A stretch of 21,609 nt of DNA, taken from the IMG/VR virus record IMGVR_UViG_3300020465_000108, positions 1 through 21,609 of that record, one strand, 5' to 3'. The DNA is from a virus. The stretch's first letter is position 1. Each line of letters begins with the position of its first letter. A program made the translations under genes and the position numbers. The notes under the pieces are model-generated. The model made no database searches. It saw only the letters and a list, made by a program, of their open reading frames with translations, and was not told the origin of the DNA. Positions 16,515 to 21,609 of this stretch are shown here, in pieces.

Positions 16515-16525
16515 ATGCAGTAGGG

Positions 16526-17245
16526 CTATGCGAAAAAAGACGATAATCCTTCCAACACCACATCACTTTTCACTTTTGTCTTAGGATTAGTAACATTAAT
16601 GGTATGAGATAATTTAGGCATTGTCTCAAAAAATGTTTCGATCTCTTTGAATTGTTGAGAGTTCATTTGTTCTAAGAAATCTCTCATTTCCTTCTTAGTA
16701 CAATCAGCAGCAGTCCATACTTCATCTTCAGTATAAACCTTATCAATACAAGTTGCGATCAAATCAAATGATTGATCCATCATATTTTTTTCATTAAAAT
16801 CAAAATTATTTTTAATAAACTGTTCAAGTGATGGATATTTCATTTCCATCATAATAGAGTCATCTATTTTGATTTTATTAGTATGGTTATCATCTTTTTG
16901 AACTTCAATTTCATCTAGTGCAATTGTTACTGGAACCTGAGTTTTTTCATCATCAGGGCAAATAATATTTACTTCTAAATCCTCTCCAACAGATTTACCT
17001 CGAATATTGAGGAACAAATATTCAATATCAAATGTAGGAAGATCTTCTACTTTAATTCCTTTACTAAGAATACAGTTTTTAAGAACTGATTTGATAGCAG
17101 TGGTAATTTGTTTATTATCTTCACTCTCTAGAGCAATCACAAGAACCTTTTCTTCTTTTACAAGAAATGGTCTATAATTAATAGATGCACCTGTTGAAGG
17201 TAACTCCAACTCATAGGTCGGAGTGGCAATTTTTGGTAAAGGCAT
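16526..17245 (-). CDS. gp26: gp26-like baseplate hub subunit / tape-measure chaperone
   Basis: This 239-aa protein of the T4 gp26 baseplate family (T4_baseplate) begins MPLPKIATPTYELELPSTG. The N-terminal beta region contains INYRPFLVKEEKVLVIALES (residues about 23-42), followed by DIEYLFLNIRGKSVGE and NIICPDD. The C-terminal half is helical (YPSLEQFIKNNFDF, LEQMNSQQFKEIETFFETMP). This layout is characteristic of the family, which acts in central-hub and tape-measure assembly in the host cytoplasm. The start at 17245 has AGGA upstream. The last codons are TCT TTT TTC GCA TAG, which form a -1 slippery heptamer six nucleotides before the stop (see 16532-16538). It lies 43 bp after the tube-initiator-like gene and just before gene 51 and the tape-measure-like genes. 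Confidence 0.87.
   Translation of the reverse strand: MPLPKIATPTYELELPSTGASINYRPFLVKEEKVLVIALESEDNKQITTAIKSVLKNCILSKGIKVEDLPTFDIEYLFLNIRGKSVGEDLEVNIICPDDEKTQVPVTIALDEIEVQKDDNHTNKIKIDDSIMMEMKYPSLEQFIKNNFDFNEKNMMDQSFDLIATCIDKVYTEDEVWTAADCTKKEMRDFLEQMNSQQFKEIETFFETMPKLSHTINVTNPKTKVKSDVVLEGLSSFFA
16532..16551 (-). promoter_or_regulatory. Candidate programmed -1 frameshift site linking gp26 to gp51
   Basis: On the minus strand the heptamer T TTT TTC (16538 to 16532) fits X XXY YYZ in the gene 26 frame, with zero-frame codons TTT and TTC. An AAGGA element (16551 to 16547) lies 8 nt upstream, close to the spacing at which internal Shine-Dalgarno elements stimulate -1 slippage. After the slip, the codons CGC ATA GCC CTA CTG CAT lead into the gene 51 ATG without a stop. 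No strong downstream hairpin is evident; only a weak GCATA/TA-C-TGC stem can be drawn. The arrangement matches the G/GT type of tape-measure chaperone frameshift. Whether it is used cannot be seen from sequence. Confidence 0.6.
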
Positions 17246-17288
17246 AATGTCCTATAAGCACTTCAGTATTGTTATTTAGCAGGGTTGT

Positions 17289-18161
17289 TTAACGGTTCTG
17301 TGCCATTAAACTTTTTAATCTCTCAGCTTCAGGACCACCCCTAGTTGTAAAGGATTGAGAGGTTCTTTCTACTATTACTGGTGGTACAGGTTGTGGAACA
17401 ACAGGTGGAATTAATACAGGTCGAGGTGGTGCTGGTATATCACCTTGAGAGTTTATTTGTGCTTGCTTAATCGGATCTGGATTTTTCCCCCTCTTCACCT
17501 CTCTTATAGCCTCTTTATCATTATCTGTCCCACCTGTTGGTATCTGCGTTACAATATACCTTATATAACTCATCGATACTGTGCATTTTAATAATGAAGA
17601 TCCATCATAAGAAACTGGCATAGAATTTATTGCCAAAGGAAATGCATTTACAAATTTATATTCTAACGCACCACCACCATATGCTTGATCTTTCTCAAAT
17701 TTTGTAACTGTTAGTCCTTGTTGAGCCATATAACCACTATCACCTTGAGGATATCTCATCCTATAAAAATAATTACCATCCTCCTTTTGAAGTGGAGCAC
17801 TTGGAACTTGAATAAGATCTTCAGATGGACTTGTGATAAAATTTATCCAGTCTTCAAAAAAAGTAATTGGTTTATAAGCTCCAGCATCAACATAAAAAGT
17901 TAAATCTATTCTATCATCAAATATTCTTCTATGAACGTGCTTTTCTGTTACACCCATTCGATCATTATTAATTTCAAATGTTGCTAAATTAGATCCAGGC
18001 AAAGATGCTTCCGAGCATAATAATTGAATCTGATTTTGTTTTGAAGTATCATATTTTCTAGATAGCGCAGTGATAATTGGCACATTAACTTCAAAATGAG
18101 AAGTTGTTGCTGGTTTTAATAAATTTGCCTTGATGTCAGATACGTTAAATGTCCTTGGCAT
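17289..18161 (-). CDS. Tail-tube-fold protein, probable baseplate tail-tube initiator (gp54-like)
   Basis: This 290-aa protein begins MPRTFNVSDIKANLLKPATT, then SHFEVNVPI, LLCSEASLPGSNLATFEIN, FYVDAGAYKPITFFEDWINF (residues about 92-111) and YKFVNAFPLAINSMPVSYDG. This is the gp19/gp54-type tail-tube fold pattern: CxxAxLPG, an Asp/aromatic strand, FFxxWxNxI, and NAFPxxI. It is much longer than a plain tube protein (about 163 aa in T4 gp19) and nearer gp54 (320 aa), and it sits beside baseplate genes, so the initiator is the better guess. The C-terminal tail (about 235-265) is Pro-rich, then ends in RTSQSFTTRGGPEAE plus ten residues, a block shared with the 817-aa protein. The ATG at 18161 has no Shine-Dalgarno at normal distance. 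It is the first gene of the minus cluster, divergent from gene 4. Confidence 0.62.
   Translation of the reverse strand: MPRTFNVSDIKANLLKPATTSHFEVNVPIITALSRKYDTSKQNQIQLLCSEASLPGSNLATFEINNDRMGVTEKHVHRRIFDDRIDLTFYVDAGAYKPITFFEDWINFITSPSEDLIQVPSAPLQKEDGNYFYRMRYPQGDSGYMAQQGLTVTKFEKDQAYGGGALEYKFVNAFPLAINSMPVSYDGSSLLKCTVSMSYIRYIVTQIPTGGTDNDKEAIREVKRGKNPDPIKQAQINSQGDIPAPPRPVLIPPVVPQPVPPVIVERTSQSFTTRGGPEAERLKSLMAQNR
17322..17370 (-). repeat. 49-nt direct repeat, copy B (end of 290-aa gene)
   Basis: This is the second copy of the block at 15266-15314. Here it lies in the last 25 codons of the tail-tube-initiator-like gene, directly after a Pro-rich linker, and the protein ends soon after it (MAQNR then stop). 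Both copies are in the same orientation and the same reading phase relative to their genes. Confidence 0.95.
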
Positions 18162-18163
18162 TT

Positions 18164-18171
18164 TATAAATA
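18164..18171 (+). promoter_or_regulatory. T4-type late promoter motif TATAAATA
   Basis: An exact TATAAATA lies 32 bp before the gene 4 start codon, in the 42-bp divergent spacer. In T4-like phages this octamer is the -10-like element read by the gp55 late sigma factor, so a transcript would begin a few bases downstream and give a leader of about 25 nt. It would drive gp4, the 117-aa gene, gp48 and gp53. It is the only perfect copy I found in the window on either strand. Confidence 0.75.
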
Positions 18172-18180
18172 CTATTTGAC

Positions 18181-18199
18181 CTTATATATTATGTATAAG
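18181..18199. promoter_or_regulatory. AT-rich dyad in the divergent spacer
   Basis: CTTATA and TATAAG arms flank a 7-nt centre. The dyad lies between the late motif and the gene 4 ATG (18204), within the likely gene 4 leader. With one G/C pair per arm it would be a weak hairpin. It could instead be a binding site or simply an AT-rich coincidence. Confidence 0.25.
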
Positions 18200-18203
18200 A
18201 GAA

Positions 18204-18647
18204 ATGGCAGAAAGTATTAAAAGCATATTCAGACCCAAGAAACCTAAGAAGTATAAAGGTGACATAACTAACATCATTTGTCGTAGTTCATGGGAAAGAA
18301 GGTTTTGTAATTGGTGTGATATTAATGAAAATATTGTGGAATGGGGAAGTGAAGAATTTTGGATTCCCTACCTATCTCCTGTTGATAAAAGAGTTCATCG
18401 TTATTTTCCAGATTTTATTATTAAGGTGAAGGAGAGTACAGGTAAAATAAAAACCTATGTTGTTGAAGTCAAACCAAAAAAACAAACAAAACCACCAATA
18501 CAAAAGAAAAGAGTGACTAAATCATACCTATACGAATGTAAAACTTATGCTGTAAATCAAGCAAAATGGGAAGCAGCAGATGAATGGTGTAAAGATAGAA
18601 AAATTGAATTTAAGATTATAACTGAAAAAGAGTTAGGTATCAAATGA
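18204..18647 (+). CDS. gp4: gp4-like head completion protein (PD-(D/E)XK nuclease fold)
   Basis: This 147-aa protein is close in length to T4 gp4 (150 aa), which acts on filled heads before tail joining. The sequence shows the PD-(D/E)XK nuclease layout: CRSSWERRFCNWCD with Glu31, RYFPDF with Pro69-Asp70, and VVEVKPKK with Glu88-x-Lys90. These are the expected metal-binding and catalytic positions, so it is probably an active or ancestral DNA nuclease that trims or checks the packaged DNA end. The N-terminus is basic (RPKKPKKYKGD). The start follows AAGAGAA, a weak Shine-Dalgarno, and an exact late promoter motif lies upstream. The stop overlaps the next ATG by four bases (ATGA), so the pair is probably translationally coupled. 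Confidence 0.86.
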   Translation: MAESIKSIFRPKKPKKYKGDITNIICRSSWERRFCNWCDINENIVEWGSEEFWIPYLSPVDKRVHRYFPDFIIKVKESTGKIKTYVVEVKPKKQTKPPIQKKRVTKSYLYECKTYAVNQAKWEAADEWCKDRKIEFKIITEKELGIK

Positions 18648-18997
18648 ATAGAATTGAAGCAATCTACCAAGAATTAGAAAATTCCATAAATGATCCAGAA
18701 GATCTAATGCTTATCATCATGGAAGCATTAAATGATACTGTCACACCCATACCTGAAGTGGGTAAATTCTATACCTTTATATACAATGCAAAAACTCCTA
18801 ATATTACTTACGACCAACATCCCTTAATTGCTTGCACAGATTTGCAATCTTGGGGATTTAAGGGACTTAATTTTCATTGGAGACAATCTCGTAATTATAC
18901 ATGGGAAGAACTTGCAGGACAACTCTATATTGTTGATTATGATGAACTTGATGAGTTGCTTAGATTTCCTTATGGAAAATTCATACTAAATAAATAA
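18644..18997 (+). CDS. Conserved phage protein of unknown function (117 aa)
   Basis: I cannot name a function. The N-terminus is helical and acidic (NRIEAIYQELENSINDPEDL). The centre carries GKFYTFIYNAKTPNITYDQH, then PLIACTDL, WGFKGLNFHW and YTWEELAGQLYIVD. The aromatic block WGFKGLNFHW is a pattern I recall from small proteins beside gene 4 or gene 48 in marine T4-like phages. It overlaps gene 4 by four bases and is followed by gene 48 after 14 bp, so it is almost certainly expressed with virion genes late in infection. No signal peptide, membrane segment or catalytic motif is visible. A minor structural protein or assembly factor is the likeliest reading. Confidence 0.75.
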   Translation: MNRIEAIYQELENSINDPEDLMLIIMEALNDTVTPIPEVGKFYTFIYNAKTPNITYDQHPLIACTDLQSWGFKGLNFHWRQSRNYTWEELAGQLYIVDYDELDELLRFPYGKFILNK

Positions 18998-19011
18998 AAA
19001 GACTATATCTG

Positions 19012-20331
19012 ATGTCTGCAGTTACTAGTAAACTAAACCCAATCCAAATTGGAAAGGGTAAAAATAAAAAAACAATTTATACAGGCACACAAATAACGCC
19101 CACTACAGATTTGGATGGAAATAAAACATATAAAGTAGAAATTGTTCAATATGATAATGAAAATGGAGATGGAGGAAGAGTAATAGGAGAAAGATCATCT
19201 AGTCAACCATCAATAGTAGATTGGAATGAAAATGCAAGTGCAGACATAAAAGGAGATCCTGAAGCAATAAAAGCAATCAAATCTGCATCCAAAACACAGT
19301 CAAATAGTATAGAAGAACAACTTGTAAGAAATTCAGCAGAATCAAGAGCATATAATAGATCCAACGGAAATGGAAATAAAGGAAATGAATCTAGTAATGA
19401 TCAAGATAAAGCAAAATTAACTAGCATAGATGATCAAACTGCGGTTATCAACGGAGCTGCAGGTAAATCTGCAGTTGGAACAAGAGAAAAAGGATTTGGT
19501 GCATATGTTTTTCCCAAATCTTTAAGAGAAGGAAGTGGTGGACAAGATTTTCTAAAATTTGATATGATGAAATATGAACCAAAAGAATTTGATAAAAAAA
19601 CTTTTGCTTTTAGTGAAAGATCCACCGATATTGACAAAAGGAGTATAGGATCAGTGATATTACCGATCCCTGCTGGTATTCAAGATTCTTCTAGTGTTAG
19701 ATTTGGTGATGGTTCCATGAGTCCATTAGACATGGCAAAAGCTAATGTCGCATTAACTGCAGTACAAGATCTAGGGGCAGGTGTTAGTGAAGTAGGAAAT
19801 CAAGCAAGAAAAATTGCTGACGCATTTGTTGATACAAAGGGTGCTCTTGCAGCAGTTATAGCAGGAATGGCATCAGGTAGTCAAGAATTATTAACCAGAA
19901 CTACAGGTGCAATTGCTAACCCAAACATGGAATTGTTATTTGGTGGTCCTAATTTAAGAACCTTTAGTTTTCAGTTTCTTCTTGCTCCGAGAGATAAAGA
20001 TGAAGCTATGACTGTCATTAAAATTCTTAGATTTTTTAAACAAGGAATGTCACCAATTAGAACAAAATCAAGGTTGTTTATGAAATCTCCCCACACATTT
20101 CAATTATCTTATAGAAATTCTGAGGGTAAAAATCACAAATATTTAAATAAATTTAAAGAATGTGCTTTATCATCGTTTGGTGTTAATTATGCTCCTAATG
20201 GAAATTACTCAACTTATGAAGATGGTGTAATGACTGCTTATCAAATGACCATGACTTACTCCGAACTTAATCCAATATTTAATGATGATTATGGTGATGA
20301 CACTCCACTACCAGAAGAAATAGGTTTCTAA
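19012..20331 (+). CDS. gp48: gp48-like baseplate tail-tube cap protein
   Basis: This 439-aa protein matches T4 gp48 (364 aa), which sits on the hub and, with gp54, starts the tail tube. The N-terminal 130 residues are polar and look poorly folded (RNSAESRAYNRSNGNGNKGN), accounting for much of the extra length. A central Ala/Gly-rich helix (about 245-295: DMAKANVALTAVQDLGAGVS) is followed by the conserved C-terminal part from about 296: ANPNMELLFGGPNLRTFSFQ, then FLLAPRDKDEAMTVIKILRF, FKQGMSPIR, PHTFQLSYR, CALSSFGVNYAPNG and MTMTYSELNPIF. Those segments are the family signature. No Shine-Dalgarno is obvious close to the ATG, and AATAAATA lies just upstream at 18989-18996. Gene 53 follows after one base. 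Confidence 0.87.
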   Translation: MSAVTSKLNPIQIGKGKNKKTIYTGTQITPTTDLDGNKTYKVEIVQYDNENGDGGRVIGERSSSQPSIVDWNENASADIKGDPEAIKAIKSASKTQSNSIEEQLVRNSAESRAYNRSNGNGNKGNESSNDQDKAKLTSIDDQTAVINGAAGKSAVGTREKGFGAYVFPKSLREGSGGQDFLKFDMMKYEPKEFDKKTFAFSERSTDIDKRSIGSVILPIPAGIQDSSSVRFGDGSMSPLDMAKANVALTAVQDLGAGVSEVGNQARKIADAFVDTKGALAAVIAGMASGSQELLTRTTGAIANPNMELLFGGPNLRTFSFQFLLAPRDKDEAMTVIKILRFFKQGMSPIRTKSRLFMKSPHTFQLSYRNSEGKNHKYLNKFKECALSSFGVNYAPNGNYSTYEDGVMTAYQMTMTYSELNPIFNDDYGDDTPLPEEIGF

Positions 20332-20332
20332 A

Positions 20333-21004
20333 ATGTCAAACTACTTTAGTCTAATACCAAATTTTGAATATGTTAGCAGATTACCTAATGCTAAAATATC
20401 AGACTATATTACTGTTAAAAATCTTTTTAAGAGAGTCTTTTTGAGAGAAGACATTTTCCAAAACCTAACTTTCTTCAAAAAATACAATGTCGTAGGTGAT
20501 GATAGACCTGATAATGTTGCTAATCAAGTATATGAAGATTCTACTTTAGATTGGTTAATTTTGTTAGCAAATAATATAGTAAATATACCAAATGAATGGC
20601 CATTACCTCAAGCAGACTTTGATAGATATCTTTTAGAAAAATATGATAATGATTATAATAAAATATATAATGGGATTCATCATTATGAAACCATAGAAGT
20701 TAAAGACAGTAATAATGTGACAATAGTACCTAAAGGATTGGAGGTAAGTTCCGACTATAACGTTATTTACTATGATTTTTACATTGGTGGATTAACTGAA
20801 AAAAACAATATTACCAGACCAGTAACAAATTTTCAATATGAAGAAAATTTAGAAAATAAGAAAAGAGAAATTTTTATCCTAAAACCAGAATATATAAGTG
20901 TTGTCTTAGATGATATTGAAGATATTACAAAATACAAAAAAGGTTCCACCGAATATGTCGATGAAACCTTAAAGAGAGCCGAAAATATTAGATTATTCCA
21001 ATAG
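20333..21004 (+). CDS. gp53: gp53-like baseplate wedge protein
   Basis: This 223-aa protein is close to T4 gp53 (196 aa), the last wedge component, which clamps neighbouring wedges together around the hub. The N-terminus MSNYFSLIPNFEYVSRLPNA, with ITVKNLFKRVFLREDI, NLTFFKKY and YEDSTLDWLILLANNIVNIP followed by EWPLPQADFDRYL, is the typical order of the family. The last third is polar (residues about 150-223) with a helical, charged end. It starts one base after the gene 48 stop, so translation is coupled, and it is the last gene of the plus-strand unit, converging on gene 32. Confidence 0.87.
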   Translation: MSNYFSLIPNFEYVSRLPNAKISDYITVKNLFKRVFLREDIFQNLTFFKKYNVVGDDRPDNVANQVYEDSTLDWLILLANNIVNIPNEWPLPQADFDRYLLEKYDNDYNKIYNGIHHYETIEVKDSNNVTIVPKGLEVSSDYNVIYYDFYIGGLTEKNNITRPVTNFQYEENLENKKREIFILKPEYISVVLDDIEDITKYKKGSTEYVDETLKRAENIRLFQ

Positions 21005-21021
21005 AAAAAAAGTAATAGAGC

Positions 21022-21060
21022 AAAAAAATACCAGAGTTTTTTTTCCGCTTTTTTTGGAAT
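21022..21060. terminator. Bidirectional A/T-run terminator-like spacer between genes 53 and 32
   Basis: The 77-bp spacer between the convergent stops holds an A7 run pairing with a T8 run around a short CAGA loop (arms about 21022-21031 and 21036-21044), followed by TTCC...GGAA arms (21043-21046 and 21056-21059) around a GC plus T7 loop. Each strand ends in a U-rich tract. The stems are A/T-dominated and weak, so intrinsic termination is plausible but not certain. Confidence 0.4.
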
Positions 21061-21081
21061 AAAAAGTCGAATTTGCCTCAG

Positions 21082-21609
21082 TTATTCTTCCGCTAACTTC
21101 TGGAAGTATGATAGTGCATCATCCTCCTCTGAACTAGCAGATGCTACAGCAGAAGTCACAGTTTCCTCTGCCTTACGTGTCTCAAAGTTAGGTTGGAAAG
21201 AACCACGAGAGTTGTCCTCCTCAAACACTTCCTCATCTACACGACGAACAGGTTTTTGTCCTAAAACATACTTCAGACGTTTCTGAAGATCATCATAAGA
21301 CTTGAACTGATCTGGTGCTGTAACAGCAGCAAGTGAATACTGCTTCTTCCACAATGCTTCTAGTGCATCGTCATCATCTAGTACAGGAGATACCTTATCG
21401 AACTCTGACTTATCATAGTTCCAGTAACCATCCTTCTTCACAATCTTCAACTTGAAGTTAGCACCTTGCCAGAAGTCAAAAGGATTGATTGGAGTTTCAT
21501 CCTCAAACTCTGGTTGCATTGCTTCCATTACTTTATCAAAGATCTTCTTACCAAACTTGTAGAGGAATACTCCACCCTCGTTTTGAGGATTGGTAGGATC
21601 TTTTACAAC
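21082..21609 (-). CDS. gp32: gp32 single-stranded DNA-binding protein (C-terminal part, cut by window edge)
   Basis: The frame is open to the window edge, giving 175 codons. The visible start is internal, and the first readable residues are VVKDPTNPQNEGGVFLYKFG followed by KKIFDKVMEAM. This matches T4 gp32 (301 aa) around VxxDPxNPxNEGxVFxYxFGKKIxDK, then NPFDFWQGANFKLKIVKKDG corresponds to the CPWEGANFVLKV region, and DQFKSYDDLQKRLKYVLGQ to the KFKSFEELNxxFG stretch. The end is acidic and flexible (SASSEEDDALSYFQKLAEE), as expected for the partner-binding tail that contacts polymerase, helicase loader and recombination proteins. The zinc region and DNA-binding N-terminus are outside the window. 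GC is clearly higher than in the neighbouring structural genes. It converges with gene 53. Confidence 0.93.
   Translation of the reverse strand, partial: VVKDPTNPQNEGGVFLYKFGKKIFDKVMEAMQPEFEDETPINPFDFWQGANFKLKIVKKDGYWNYDKSEFDKVSPVLDDDDALEALWKKQYSLAAVTAPDQFKSYDDLQKRLKYVLGQKPVRRVDEEVFEEDNSRGSFQPNFETRKAEETVTSAVASASSEEDDALSYFQKLAEE

Noticed and set aside
16514-16532. A hairpin downstream of the slippery site as frameshift stimulator
   Set aside because: Only a short stem with a bulge (GCATA against TA-C-TGC) can be drawn and it begins immediately after the heptamer. The upstream AAGGA is the better candidate stimulator.
17273-17280. GCTAAATA on the minus strand upstream of gene 26 as a late promoter
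   Set aside because: It differs from TATAAATA at two positions in very AT-rich DNA, so a match this weak is expected by chance.
18989-18996. AATAAATA on the plus strand before gene 48 as a late promoter
   Set aside because: It overlaps the last codons and stop of the 117-aa gene and would leave a leader of only about ten bases. Read-through from the 18164 promoter explains expression without it.

Overview
The window is a contiguous block of virion-morphogenesis genes from a T4-like (Straboviridae/Kyanoviridae-type) marine myovirus. The best fit is a cyanophage or a close relative infecting a low-GC marine bacterium. The call rests on recognisable T4 core proteins (gp26, gp51, gp5, gp4, gp48, gp53, gp32), on large structural proteins of the kind that follow gene 5 in cyanomyoviruses, and on AT-rich DNA. 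The window has no auxiliary metabolic gene, tRNA or integrase, so the host cannot be fixed from sequence alone.

Layout. (1) 30-18161, minus strand, is one long tail and baseplate cluster. In transcription order it encodes a gp19/gp54-fold tail-tube-initiator-like protein, gp26, gp51 (a 58-aa gene), two tape-measure-like hydrophobic proteins (817 and 690 aa), a gp27-like hub protein, an 89-aa His-rich acidic protein, gp5 without a lysozyme domain, a 2191-aa modular structural protein (VrlC-like position), and two beta-rich fibre/spike-like proteins. Genes are packed with overlaps or gaps of a few bases, so the cluster is probably co-transcribed. (2) 18162-18203 is a 42-bp divergent spacer with an exact T4-type late motif (TATAAATA) facing right. 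(3) 18204-21004, plus strand, holds the gp4 head-completion nuclease, an unknown 117-aa protein, gp48 (tube cap) and gp53 (wedge). (4) 21082-21609, minus strand, is the C-terminal part of gp32, the replication ssDNA-binding protein. It converges on gene 53 across an A/T-run terminator-like spacer and has visibly higher GC.

How the genes work together. The gp27-like protein and gp5 would form the central hub. gp26 and gp51 act in hub and tape-measure assembly. The tape-measure-like proteins would sit in the tube, on which gp54-like and gp48 start and cap tube growth. gp53 joins wedges to the hub. gp4 finishes the head. The large modular and beta-rich proteins are candidates for peripheral or host-contact parts.

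Most notable: gene 26 ends with a canonical -1 slippery heptamer (T TTT TTC), with an AAGGA element 8 nt upstream. A -1 slip would read straight into gene 51, whose own ATG has no visible Shine-Dalgarno. This is the layout of lambda G/GT tape-measure chaperones and sits immediately before the tape-measure-like genes. Second, a 49-nt block (48 identical) encoding RTSQSFTTRGGPEAE is shared between the C-terminal tail of the tube-initiator-like protein and the interior of the 817-aa tape-measure-like protein. Third, the 2191-aa protein carries an internal duplication of roughly 600-700 residues.
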